Under the pieces are notes generated by a model. That model did not search any database. It was not told where the DNA came from and worked only from the letters and a program-made list of their open reading frames with translations. Made by a program: the position numbers and the translations under genes. 64,000 bases of DNA from contig NZ_JAUOTP010000011.1 of NCBI RefSeq assembly GCF_030546695.1, forward strand, positions 62,001 through 126,000, given 5' to 3'. This stretch comes from Sphingomonas natans. Lineage in GTDB: Bacteria > Pseudomonadota > Alphaproteobacteria > Sphingomonadales > Sphingomonadaceae. This document shows, in pieces, positions 7,418-15,240 of the stretch (position 1 is its first letter; the number at the start of each line of letters is the position of its first letter).

Positions 7418-7789
7418 TCAGCGGACCGCCGCGACCGTGCTGCCCTGCGTGGCGGCGAGGCGCTGGTCGAGCTGGTGCTTCGCATCGCGGACCGCGACGC
7501 TGTAGCAGTTGAGATATTCGACCGGCGAGCGCGTGTTGCTCACATTCTTGCCGTCGCAGACGTCGCTCGCCGCGAAGCGGACGCGCTGATCCAGCTGCGC
7601 GCGGCCCTTCTCGGTCGAGAGATCGAGATCGCCGAAGCGGACCTGCTTCTGCATCGTAACCTTCGACTGGGCAGCGGGCGACACGATCGTCGTGGATTCC
7701 GCCAGCGCGGCGCCGCTAAGCAGGCAAGTCGCCGCCAGACCCAGCGCGCTTTTGGCGATCGCCGAGCCAAAGCTCTTCGTGGTGGACAT
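7418..7789 (-). CDS. UrcA family protein, exported
   Basis: This 123-residue secreted protein belongs to UrcA, a family found mainly in sphingomonads and caulobacters and of unknown function. It has a signal peptide (AKSALGLAATCLLSGAALAE) and the family core with VRFGDLDLSTEKGRAQLDQR. A C-terminal cysteine pair lies in DVCDGK and YLNCYSVAVRDA. The ATG at 7789 follows AGGAAAA and starts just before the signal peptide; an upstream in-frame ATG would prepend about 33 poorly fitting residues. It stands alone, with 250 bp of non-coding DNA upstream in which I see no strong promoter. Confidence 0.85.
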   Translation of the reverse strand: MSTTKSFGSAIAKSALGLAATCLLSGAALAESTTIVSPAAQSKVTMQKQVRFGDLDLSTEKGRAQLDQRVRFAASDVCDGKNVSNTRSPVEYLNCYSVAVRDAKHQLDQRLAATQGSTVAAVR

Positions 7790-8042
7790 AGGTTTTCCTT
7801 CTCTCCTGCGCGCCTGACATGTTTCTGTCATGACACATTCATTTTGATGCACTGCAGCAACTTCATGTTGCACTGCGATGGCAGACATCCGATCTTGGGA
7901 ATAGACGGCAAAGTCTGTCGTCTATACTTAGGCCGACTGAAGTTGTTCCACAAGCGAGCCGATTACAGGCCGCGCAGAATGGCGCAAAAATGCGCTCCCG
8001 CCCGGATCGGCGGGTGGGATTCAATACGGAAGGCGGATCCGA

Positions 8043-8684
8043 CTAGCGGTCGAGCCGGCGTCCGAGCGCAACGAAGCCGGTTATCAGCCATGGCACGAGG
8101 ATGATCGAGAGCACCACTTTCGTCAGCATCTGCCCGGCCATCAGCCCCATGATCGGCCGTTCGCCGTAAAAAGAGATGCTGATGAACAGGACGGTGTCGA
8201 CGATCTGGCTGACGACGCTGGCGATCATGCCGCGCAGCCAGACGAGCTTGCCCTCCCCTTCCGCGCGCTTGAGCTTCGAGAAGATCAGCACGTTGAGCGT
8301 CTGGGAGGTGCCGTAGGAGATCAGCCCGGCGAGCATCATCCGCGCGCCCTGGCCGACGACGATCGGGAAAGCGTCGATCGCTGGCGGATACATGCCGCTG
8401 TCGGTCGGCAGCGCGAGCACGATCTGGATGAGCAGCGCCGAGACGATCAATGGCAGGAAGCCCCAGCGCACGATCGCGTCGGCCGTCTTGCGTCCGTGCA
8501 GCTCGGCGACCGCGCTGCCCATCGCGACGAGCAGCAGGAAGGCGAAGATCCCCGCCTCCACCGCGAGCGGCCCGAGCGTGACCTGCTTCACGCCCAGGAC
8601 CCCGGCGATGACGACCATGCCGCCATAGAGAAGCGAGAAGACGAAAAGCGAGCGGCAGAGGAGCGGGGATTGGGCTGGGGTCAT
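8043..8684 (-). CDS. Queuosine precursor transporter, VUT/YhhQ family
   Basis: This 213-residue membrane protein has about six helices and the YhhQ-family features. These include an early LYGGMVVIAGVLGVKQVTLG and the conserved pair SYGTSQTLNVLIFSKLK and ASVVSQIVDTVLFISISFYG. E. coli YhhQ imports queuosine precursors for tRNA modification, and this role is inferred by family. The ATG at 8684 begins at the conserved N-terminus; the longer frame upstream runs through an intergenic repeat and is rejected. No queuosine biosynthesis gene adjoins it. Confidence 0.85.
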   Translation of the reverse strand: MTPAQSPLLCRSLFVFSLLYGGMVVIAGVLGVKQVTLGPLAVEAGIFAFLLLVAMGSAVAELHGRKTADAIVRWGFLPLIVSALLIQIVLALPTDSGMYPPAIDAFPIVVGQGARMMLAGLISYGTSQTLNVLIFSKLKRAEGEGKLVWLRGMIASVVSQIVDTVLFISISFYGERPIMGLMAGQMLTKVVLSIILVPWLITGFVALGRRLDR

Positions 8685-8744
8685 CGCGCGAAACCTAGCG
8701 GCTGACCCGAAGCTGTCACGCGGAAAAGCGGGTGCCCTACTAAG

Positions 8745-8880
8745 CCCCTCTCCCGCTTTCGCGGGAGAGGGTTGGGTGAGGGTCTTCTTTTTGGGCGCCA
8801 CCCATCACCGAAAAAGAAGACCTCACCCTCCCACCGCCAAAGCGGCAGGCCCTCCCTCTCCCGCGAAAGCGGGAGAGGGA
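8745..8880. repeat. Intergenic inverted-repeat element (family D)
   Basis: A CCTCTCCCGC-TTTC/GAAA-GCGGGAGAGG hairpin occurs at both ends. Inner arms (GGTGAGGGTCTTC against GAAGACCTCACC) make the whole block a 136-bp nested inverted repeat. It lies between the yhhQ-type gene and egtD, both transcribed leftward. Confidence 0.8.
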
Positions 8881-8884
8881 TTTC

Positions 8885-9865
8885 TCAGGGCGCGACCGGC
8901 TCGGGCCGGGCTTCGGCCAGAAACAGCGAGAACATGCCGTCGGCATCGGGCCATTCGCGGATCGGCGTCCAGCCGCCCGCCGCGAGCAAGGCGCGCGCGC
9001 TGCGCGGATCATATTTGTGGCTGTTCTCGGTGTGGATCGTATCGCCGGCCTGCATCGCGAAGCGCCGCCCCGCGATCGTGAAGGACAGGTCCGCGCTCGC
9101 CACCAGATGCATCTCGATCCGCGCCCAAAGATCGTTCCAGCGCGCCTGGTGGCGAAAGAGATCAACGGGCACGTCCGCGCCCAACTCGCGATTGATCCGG
9201 CGCAGCAGGTTCAGGTTGAATTCGGCGGTAACGCCCGCTGCATCGTCATAAGCGGGGACGAGCACGTTCTCGCTCTTCACCCGATCCATCCCGATCAGCA
9301 GCATCGCGCCGAGCCCGAGCGTCTCGATCATGCCGCGCAGCAGATCGACCGCGCTGCGCGGCACGAGATTGCCGATCGTCGAGCCCGGGAAGAAGCCGAG
9401 CTTGGGCGCATCCGCGATTTCGGCGGGCAGGGCCACCGTCTGCATGAAATTGGCCTCGACCGGGAAGATCGGCAAACCGGGAAAGGCCTGGCCGAGCCCG
9501 GCCGCGCTCTCACGCAGGAAATCGCCCGAAATATCGATCGGCACATAAGCCGAGGGCGCGATCGCGCGCAGCAGATGCGGCGTCTTGACGCTCGATCCCG
9601 ATCCGAACTCGACCACGGCGCGGCCCGCCCCCGCGATTTCGCCGACTTCGGGGCTGTGCCTTTCGAGCAGCCCCGTCTCGACGCGCGTCGGATAATATTC
9701 TGGCAGATCGGTGATCTGTTCGAACAGCTCCGAACCGCGATGATCGTAGAACCAGCGCGCCGGAATCGCCTTCGGGCTCTGCGCGAGGCCGGCGAGCACG
9801 TCCGACAGGAAGGCCGGATCGGCCGGCGGCGCATCGCCGTGCGTCTCGTCATCGAGCAGCAGCAT
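8885..9865 (-). CDS. egtD: L-histidine N-alpha-methyltransferase EgtD
   Basis: EgtD trimethylates histidine to hercynine using SAM, the first step of ergothioneine synthesis. The 326-residue product has the EgtD start region (ARWFYDHRGSELFEQITDLP, then EYYPTRVE), the SAM-binding VEFGSGSSVKTPHLLRA, and the FFPGSTIGNL loop. The length is as expected. It starts immediately after the egtB stop codon and forms a two-gene operon with it. Confidence 0.95.
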   Translation of the reverse strand: MLLLDDETHGDAPPADPAFLSDVLAGLAQSPKAIPARWFYDHRGSELFEQITDLPEYYPTRVETGLLERHSPEVGEIAGAGRAVVEFGSGSSVKTPHLLRAIAPSAYVPIDISGDFLRESAAGLGQAFPGLPIFPVEANFMQTVALPAEIADAPKLGFFPGSTIGNLVPRSAVDLLRGMIETLGLGAMLLIGMDRVKSENVLVPAYDDAAGVTAEFNLNLLRRINRELGADVPVDLFRHQARWNDLWARIEMHLVASADLSFTIAGRRFAMQAGDTIHTENSHKYDPRSARALLAAGGWTPIREWPDADGMFSLFLAEARPEPVAP

Positions 9866-11137
9866 CTAGAGATCCTTGGCGAGGCGCACGGCGGTGAACT
9901 GCCAGCGCTGATGGGGGTAGAAGAAGTTGCGGTAGCTGGCCCGGCTATGGCCGCGCGGCGTCGCGCAGCTCGCGCCCTTCAGCACCGCCTGCCCGCTCAT
10001 GAACTTGCCATTATATTCGCCGACCGCGCCCTCGGCGGTCTTGAAGCCCGGATAGGGAAGGAAGGCGCTCGACGTCCATTGCCAGCCATCGCCGAACATC
10101 TGGCCGACGCTGCCCGACCGGCTTGCCGCGCGCGGCCGGACCGGGCCGGCCCCGTCCAGCTGGTTGCCCGCCGCGGAATCGAGCCCGGCGGCGGCGACTT
10201 CCCATTCGGGCTCGGTCGGCAGCCGCGCGCCCGCCCAGCGCGCATAAGCATCCGCCTCGTAATGCGAGACGTGCGTGACCGCGGCGGCCGGATGCAGCGG
10301 GTGCAGCCCGTCCAGCCCGAACTGAAGCCAGCCCCCCTCCCCGTCGCGCCGCCAGTAGAGCGGCGCCTCGACGCGGTTCGCCTTCACCCACGCCCAGCCG
10401 TCGGCGAGCCAGTGATCGGCGCGCGCATAGCCGCCATCGGCCATGAACTCTTTCCACTCGGCGTTGGTGACGAGCCGGTCGGCGAGCGCATGCGGGTGCA
10501 GCAGCACCGCGTGGCGCGGACCTTCGCAATCGAAGCCGAAGCCCGTGCCGTCATGCCCGATCTCGGCCAGCCCCTCGCGGCCCTCGATCCAGCCGATCGG
10601 CCCGGCCACGGGCGCGGGCGTCGGGCGGGGACGCGACCACACCGCCGGCGCGAGCGGATTTTCGGCGAAGCTGGCGAGCAGATCGGTCAGCAGCAATTCC
10701 TGATGCTGCTGTTCATGCTGGATGCCGAGCTCGATCAGATCGCGCGCCGCCTGCGGCAGCGTATCGAGCGCGCGGGCGACCTGATGATCGACCGCGTTGC
10801 GCCACGCGACGATCTCGGCGAGCGAGGGCCGGCTGAGCATGCCGCGATGCGCGCGCGAATGACGCTCGCCCTCGGCCTCGTAATAGCTGTTGAACAAGTA
10901 GGCGAAGCGCGGATCGAAGGGCGCGTGGCCGGCGACATGATCCCGCAGCACAAACGTCTCGAGAAACCAGGTCGTGTGCGCGAGATGCCATTTGGCGGGC
11001 GACGCATCGGGATGCGGCTGGATCGTCGCGTCGGCATCCGACAGCGCGGCGACGAGGTCGAGGCTCAGCCGGCGGGTCGCCCACAGGCGCGCAGCCAGAT
11101 CTTCCCCGCCCGTAAGGGACTCAGCACGTGCCGCCAT
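9866..11137 (-). CDS. egtB: Ergothioneine biosynthesis sulfoxide synthase EgtB
   Basis: EgtB is the iron enzyme that couples hercynine to a thiol and oxygen. The 423-residue product has an N-terminal DinB-like domain carrying the three-histidine iron site (HLAHTTWFLE near residue 50 and HEQQHQELL near residue 135). A C-terminal formylglycine-generating-enzyme-like domain follows (GYARADHWLADGWAWV, RLPTEPEWE, SYRNFFYPHQRWQF). The ATG at 11137 has GGAGGAG upstream and precedes the conserved N-terminus. The thiol donor (cysteine or gamma-glutamylcysteine) cannot be read from sequence by eye. No egtC or egtA lies nearby. Confidence 0.94.
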   Translation of the reverse strand: MAARAESLTGGEDLAARLWATRRLSLDLVAALSDADATIQPHPDASPAKWHLAHTTWFLETFVLRDHVAGHAPFDPRFAYLFNSYYEAEGERHSRAHRGMLSRPSLAEIVAWRNAVDHQVARALDTLPQAARDLIELGIQHEQQHQELLLTDLLASFAENPLAPAVWSRPRPTPAPVAGPIGWIEGREGLAEIGHDGTGFGFDCEGPRHAVLLHPHALADRLVTNAEWKEFMADGGYARADHWLADGWAWVKANRVEAPLYWRRDGEGGWLQFGLDGLHPLHPAAAVTHVSHYEADAYARWAGARLPTEPEWEVAAAGLDSAAGNQLDGAGPVRPRAASRSGSVGQMFGDGWQWTSSAFLPYPGFKTAEGAVGEYNGKFMSGQAVLKGASCATPRGHSRASYRNFFYPHQRWQFTAVRLAKDL

Positions 11138-11210
11138 GATCCGGAACTCCTCCCCCGGGGAAGCAGAACATAGGGAGGCCGAAAAAGTTTCGCCACCCGT
11201 CCGGTGATCG

Positions 11211-11783
11211 TCAGCCCCGGCTCTTGCCCGGCACCCACAGCACTTCGCCGCCGCCCGCATTCGCCACGAGCCGCGCGAGCACGAACAGATGATCCGACAG
11301 GCGATTGATATAGGCCAGAGCCTGCGGATTGAGCGTCGCCGCCTGCGACGCCGCAACCGCCGATCGTTCGGCGCGTCGCGTGATCGCGCGCGCGAGATGC
11401 AGCGCCGCCACCGCGCTTGAGCCGCTCGGCAAGATGAACGAACGCAGCGGCTCCAGCGCCTCATTCATCCGATCGATCTCATGCTCGAGCCGCTCCACCT
11501 GATGCGCGGTGATGCGGAGCGTCATCTCGTCGGGCGTGAAATCCTCGCCCGGCGTCGCGAGATCGGCGCCGAGATCGAACATCTCGTTCTGGATCAGGCC
11601 AAGCATCTCGGCCTCGGGGCCGTCGCCCAGAGCGGCGATGGCGAGCCCGATCGCGCTGTTCGCCTCGTCCACGTCGCCGATCGCGGCCATCCGCGCATCC
11701 GCCTTCGACACGCGCGATCCGTCGACGAGCCCGGTCGTCCCCGCATCGCCGGTGCGCGTGTAGATCTTGTTGAGCTTCACCAT
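11211..11783 (-). CDS. PduO-type corrinoid adenosyltransferase
   Basis: The enzyme transfers the adenosyl group of ATP to cob(I)alamin. The 190-residue product shows the ATP-binding N-terminus KIYTRTGDAGTTGLVDGSRV and the C-terminal RAITRRAERSAVAA motif, followed by YINRLSDHLFVLAR. All are diagnostic of the PduO/MMAB class. The ATG at 11783 was chosen because the ATP motif follows directly. It lies 11 bp downstream of the small HIG1-like membrane gene, in a run with gluQRS. Confidence 0.93.
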   Translation of the reverse strand: MVKLNKIYTRTGDAGTTGLVDGSRVSKADARMAAIGDVDEANSAIGLAIAALGDGPEAEMLGLIQNEMFDLGADLATPGEDFTPDEMTLRITAHQVERLEHEIDRMNEALEPLRSFILPSGSSAVAALHLARAITRRAERSAVAASQAATLNPQALAYINRLSDHLFVLARLVANAGGGEVLWVPGKSRG

Positions 11784-11794
11784 CGCTGGCGAGA

Positions 11795-12028
11795 TCAGCC
11801 CGCGTGGCCGCGCGCGACGAGCAGGAACAGGATCACGAAGACGATCGCGATCGCCTGGAACTGGACGCGCCGCCACATCATCCGGTTCTGCTTGAGCCCG
11901 TTGGCGCTCGGCTCGCCGGTCCGCAATTCCTCATGCTGGCTCTGGAGGAAATAATAGACGCCGCGCACGATCGAGACGAGCGCGCCGATCGCGGCCAGCA
12001 CGATGAGGATGAAGAGGAAGGTCTGCAT
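11795..12028 (-). CDS. Small twin-transmembrane HIG1-like protein
   Basis: This 77-residue protein has two membrane helices (FLFILIVLAAIGALVSIV and FQAIAIVFVILFLLVARG). A polar loop joins them, containing GEPSANGLKQNRMMWRRVQF. The NRMMRxRVxxQ-type loop is typical of bacterial HIG1/twin-transmembrane proteins, some of which associate with cytochrome oxidase. It lies between gluQRS (10 bp) and the cobalamin adenosyltransferase (11 bp), so it is probably co-transcribed with both. The specific role here is unknown. Confidence 0.75.
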   Translation of the reverse strand: MQTFLFILIVLAAIGALVSIVRGVYYFLQSQHEELRTGEPSANGLKQNRMMWRRVQFQAIAIVFVILFLLVARGHAG

Positions 12029-12037
12029 AAGGGCGTC

Positions 12038-12895
12038 CTACGCCTTACGATTATGATCGTCACGCCCAAGTTCCTCGCGGCACGGGGAGGATGTGAGGCT
12101 CGCCACCAGCGCCCGGGGATCAGCCCCTTCCGCCCGCAATTCGGCGAGGCTCCTCGCGCCGTCGCGTTTGGCGAGACGCCGCCCGTCCGACCCGGTCAGC
12201 AACGGATGGTGATGATAAAGCGGCGTCGGCAGACCGAGCAGAGCCTGCAGCAGGCGGTGCACATGCGTCGCCTCGAACAGATCGACCCCGCGCACGACAT
12301 CGGTGACGCCCTGTGCCGCATCGTCGATCGTCACCGCCAGATGATAGGAGGTCGGTGCATCCTTGCGCGCGAGGACGACGTCGCCCTGGGAACCGGCATC
12401 GGCGCGAACCCATCCCGCGTCCGCATCCCACCACTCCAGACCCGCTCGAACCGAGGAAAGGGCATTCGCCATATCCAGCCGCCAGCAATGCGGCTCGCGC
12501 GCCAACCGCGCCGCGTCATGCGGCAACGCCCGGCACGTCCCCGGATAGACCGGCACCACCCCGTGCGGCGCCGAGGCGCTCGCCGCAATCTCGGCGCGCG
12601 TGCAGAAACAGGGATAGACGAGCCCACGCGCCTTCAGCCGCTCCAGCGCTTCGGCATAGAGCGGTAAGCGCGCCGACTGCCGCACCACCGGTCCGTCCCA
12701 GGCGAGCCCGAGCCACGCCAGATCCTCCTCGATCCCCGCGACGAAATCCTCGCGCGTCCGCCCGGGATCGATATCCTCGATGCGCAGCAGGAAAAACCCG
12801 CCCGCCGACCGCGCCAGATCGTGCGCGTGCACCGCCGAAAAGGCATGGCCGAGGTGCAGCCGCCCGGTCGGGCTCGGGGCGAAGCGGGAAATCAT
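12038..12895 (-). CDS. gluQRS: Glutamyl-Q tRNA(Asp) synthetase
   Basis: This paralogue of glutamyl-tRNA synthetase attaches glutamate to the queuosine base of tRNA(Asp). The 285-residue product consists of the catalytic domain only, without an anticodon-binding domain. It has APSPTGRLHLGHAFSAVHAH with the HIGH-type HLGH, the zinc-type YPCFCTRAEI with a downstream Cys, and LAKRDGARSL in place of KMSKS. It reads leftward into the HIG1-like and adenosyltransferase genes. The queuosine link parallels the yhhQ-type transporter 3.5 kb away. Confidence 0.92.
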   Translation of the reverse strand: MISRFAPSPTGRLHLGHAFSAVHAHDLARSAGGFFLLRIEDIDPGRTREDFVAGIEEDLAWLGLAWDGPVVRQSARLPLYAEALERLKARGLVYPCFCTRAEIAASASAPHGVVPVYPGTCRALPHDAARLAREPHCWRLDMANALSSVRAGLEWWDADAGWVRADAGSQGDVVLARKDAPTSYHLAVTIDDAAQGVTDVVRGVDLFEATHVHRLLQALLGLPTPLYHHHPLLTGSDGRRLAKRDGARSLAELRAEGADPRALVASLTSSPCREELGRDDHNRKA

Positions 12896-13084
12896 ATCGG
12901 GCGTCGCCTAAGGACTCTTGACCGCGAGTCGCGAGCCTGCTGCAATGCGATTGTCACGCTTCGCTGGCAACGGGCGGGACAACGGAGACGCGGCGGCCGA
13001 AGGCCCAAGCGTCCTGCGTGCGACGGGACGACGAAGGCGCATTCGAAACCCAAGGCTCCGTGTCAACGGAGGCCTGGTCGTTTC

Positions 13085-13651
13085 ATGTACCATCCCGATC
13101 TCATTCGCCATCCTGACGGGTGCCCCGCGCTCGTCCTCAATGCCGATTATACGCCCCTGTCTTATTATCCCCTGAGCGTCTGGCCGTGGCAGACCGCGGT
13201 CAAGGCGGTGTTCCTCGAACGCGTCGACATCGTTTCCAATTACGAGCGCGAGGTGCGCAGTCCGAACCACAGCATCAAGCTGCCCTCGGTCATCGCGCTG
13301 CGCCAATATGTCCGCCCCTCGGCGCATCCCGCCTTCACGCGCTTCAACCTGTTCCTGCGCGATCGCTTCGCCTGCCAATATTGCGGCAGCCTCAACGATC
13401 TGACCTTCGATCATGTCATCCCGCGCGCGCAAGGCGGGCGGACGACGTGGGAGAATGTCTCCACCGCCTGCGCGCCCTGCAATTTGCGCAAGGGCGGCCG
13501 CACCCCGCGCCAGGCGGGGATGGCGCTCGCCGAGGAAGCCTATCGCCCGACGAGCTGGCAGCTTCAGGAAAACGGCCGCAGCTTCCCGCCCAACTATCTC
13601 CACACGAGCTGGCGCGATTGGCTGTATTGGGACATCGAGCTGGAGGCGTAG
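13085..13651 (+). CDS. HNH endonuclease
   Basis: The 188-residue protein has a complete HNH zinc-finger nuclease motif. CxxC is at 97/100, DHVIPRAQGG is at 109-118, TTWENVSTAC and PCNLRKGGRTP follow, and the second Cys pair is at 129/132. The N-terminus (LVLNADYTPLSYYPLSVWPW) is typical of the chromosomal single-gene HNH family common in alphaproteobacteria and not linked to a restriction system. Its physiological substrate is unknown. No partner gene adjoins it, since gluQRS is divergent and a repeat element follows. Confidence 0.88.
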   Translation: MYHPDLIRHPDGCPALVLNADYTPLSYYPLSVWPWQTAVKAVFLERVDIVSNYEREVRSPNHSIKLPSVIALRQYVRPSAHPAFTRFNLFLRDRFACQYCGSLNDLTFDHVIPRAQGGRTTWENVSTACAPCNLRKGGRTPRQAGMALAEEAYRPTSWQLQENGRSFPPNYLHTSWRDWLYWDIELEA

Positions 13652-13668
13652 CGCTCCTCGCGCGCCCC

Positions 13669-13767
13669 CCGTTCGGTTCGAGCAGCTTCGAGCCTGTCGA
13701 GAAGCGTCCGTCGAGAACTTCTCGACTACGATCTCGACAAGCTCGATCTCCGCTCGAAGCGAACGGG
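13669..13767. repeat. Dispersed intergenic repeat, family C copy 1
   Basis: The element is bounded by CCGTTCGGTTCGAGC and GCTCGAAGCGAACGG, with internal TCGAGAAG and CTTCTCGA arms. Related copies are at 17903-18020 and 34332-34428. It separates the convergent HNH and ECF41 genes and may end both transcripts. Confidence 0.85.
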
Positions 13768-13768
13768 A

Positions 13769-14671
13769 CTATGTGGTTCCACCCGCCAAAGCCGCCTCGT
13801 CCTCCGCCGCCAGCGCCTCGATATGCCGCAATTTGTCCGGATTGCGCACCATGTAGATCGCCGCGATCTTGCCGTCGCGCAGCTCCAGCGCGGTCGTCTG
13901 CAGCGCGCCGCCGCGATCGCAGCTGATGTAACCGGGCAGCCCATCGATCTCGACCCGGCGCAGCAGCACCGGCCGGTAATAGGATTTGCGCGACAGCCCC
14001 GCGAACAGCCGCTTTACGCGATCGAGACCGCGGATGATGTTGAGGAAGGCGATGACGCGCCCGCCGCCGTCCGAATGGAGGATCACGTCGTCCGCCAGCA
14101 TCGATCCCAGCGCCTGCGTGTCGCCGTCGCGCGCAGCGGCGAAGAAGGCGCGCGCGATCCTGTCCGCCTCGGCCTCCGCGACGCGGTAGCGCGGCTTGGC
14201 GGCATGGACATGCCGGCGCGCGCGCACCGCGAGCTGGCGGACGGCGGCGGCGTCGCGATCCAAGGTCGTCGCGACATCGCCCAAGGCCACCCCGAACACG
14301 TCGTGAAGCAGGAACGCCGCGCGCTCCAGCGGCGACAGGCGTTCCAGCGCGAGCATCAGCGTCAGCGTCAGGTCGTCGGCGGTCTGCTCCGCCTCGGGAT
14401 CGACCGTGCCGAGCAGCGGCTCGGGCAGCCACGCGCCGACATAGGTCTCGCGCCGCACCCGCGCGGATTTGATATGATCGAGGCACAGCCGCGTGACGAT
14501 CCGCGTCAGGTAAGCGGCGGGCGTATCGACCGAATCCTCCGTCCGCGCCCAGCGCAGCCACGCCTCCTGGACGACATCCTCGGCCTCGGCGAGCGAGCCG
14601 ATCATCCGATAGGCGAGGCGCAGCAAGCGTGGCCGCTGCGCCTCGAAATCGCGGAGGCGTACGTCAGGCAT
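13769..14671 (-). CDS. ECF41-type (SigJ-like) RNA polymerase sigma factor with SnoaL-like C-terminal extension
   Basis: The 300-residue protein has sigma regions 2 (RMIGSLAEAEDVVQEAWLRW) and 4 (LSPLERAAFLLHDVFG, then DVATTLDRDAAAVRQL), followed by a roughly 130-residue SnoaL/NTF2-like domain. The ECF41 hallmarks are all present: WLPEP at 81-85 in the linker, DGGGR at 201-205, and NPDKL at 277-281 near the end. In this group the extension regulates the factor itself instead of a separate anti-sigma. Its start overlaps the stop of the AhpD-like gene, the usual ECF41 partner, so the pair is one operon. Confidence 0.93.
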   Translation of the reverse strand: MPDVRLRDFEAQRPRLLRLAYRMIGSLAEAEDVVQEAWLRWARTEDSVDTPAAYLTRIVTRLCLDHIKSARVRRETYVGAWLPEPLLGTVDPEAEQTADDLTLTLMLALERLSPLERAAFLLHDVFGVALGDVATTLDRDAAAVRQLAVRARRHVHAAKPRYRVAEAEADRIARAFFAAARDGDTQALGSMLADDVILHSDGGGRVIAFLNIIRGLDRVKRLFAGLSRKSYYRPVLLRRVEIDGLPGYISCDRGGALQTTALELRDGKIAAIYMVRNPDKLRHIEALAAEDEAALAGGTT

Positions 14672-15125
14672 GTGCGGCCGGATGCGCGAAGCGGAAGCCG
14701 ATCGCGAGCCGGTTCCACAGGTTGATCGCGCCGATCACGAAGCTCAGCCGCACCTGCTCCTCCTCGGAGAAATGCGCCGCCAGCGCGGCATAGTCGGCAT
14801 CCGGCGCATGCGTCCGGCTCACCAGTGTCAGCGCCTCCGCCCAGCCGAGCGCGGCGCGCTCGCGATCCGTGAAATAGCGCGATTCGTGCCACCCGGCGAG
14901 AAGGTGGAGCTTCATGTCGGCCACGCCCAGCTTGCGCAGATCGCTCGCATGCATGTGCAGGCAGAAGGCGCAGCCGTTGGTCTGCGAAATGCGCAGCTTG
15001 AGCAACTCGACGAGTTCGGGATCGAGGCCTGACGTCGCGAAGCTCTCCTCGAGCGCGACCATCGCCTTCATCTGGTCGGGGGCCGCCTTGTAGGCTTGGG
15101 CCTGGCTGATCCGCTGCGTCGTCAT
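14664..15125 (-). CDS. Carboxymuconolactone decarboxylase/AhpD-like protein, ECF41 target
   Basis: This 153-residue AhpD-fold protein has the redox motif GCAFCLHMHA, with Cys52, Cys55 and His59. That pattern suggests peroxidase-related or alkylhydroperoxidase activity rather than true carboxymuconolactone decarboxylation. The ATG at 15125 has GAGGAGA upstream. The gene overlaps the ECF41 sigma gene by eight bases, and an ECF41-consensus promoter lies 40-67 bp upstream. It is therefore probably activated by the factor encoded next to it, closing an autoregulatory loop. Confidence 0.9.
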   Translation of the reverse strand: MTTQRISQAQAYKAAPDQMKAMVALEESFATSGLDPELVELLKLRISQTNGCAFCLHMHASDLRKLGVADMKLHLLAGWHESRYFTDRERAALGWAEALTLVSRTHAPDADYAALAAHFSEEEQVRLSFVIGAINLWNRLAIGFRFAHPAAHA

Positions 15126-15165
15126 CGTCCATCTCCTCAAGCGCAGGATGCGCATGCGGAGACAT

Positions 15166-15192
15166 GACGAGACGGACGGGCGGGTTGTGACA
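15166..15192 (-). promoter_or_regulatory. ECF41-type promoter
   Basis: On the minus strand TGTCACA and CGTC are separated by exactly 16 bases. As I recall it, the published ECF41 consensus is TGTCACA-N16-CGTC, which this matches fully. It reads into the AhpD-like gene and the ECF41 gene itself. Confidence 0.8.
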
Positions 15193-15240
15193 TCGCTCCA
15201 AACTTTTCCTCCCCGTCGCAAATGTGGGGAGGAGGAGGGA

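Noticed and set aside
9017-11173. 718-residue plus-strand frame over egtB and egtD
   Set aside because: Arg-rich shadow with no domain; both egt genes on the other strand have clear motifs.
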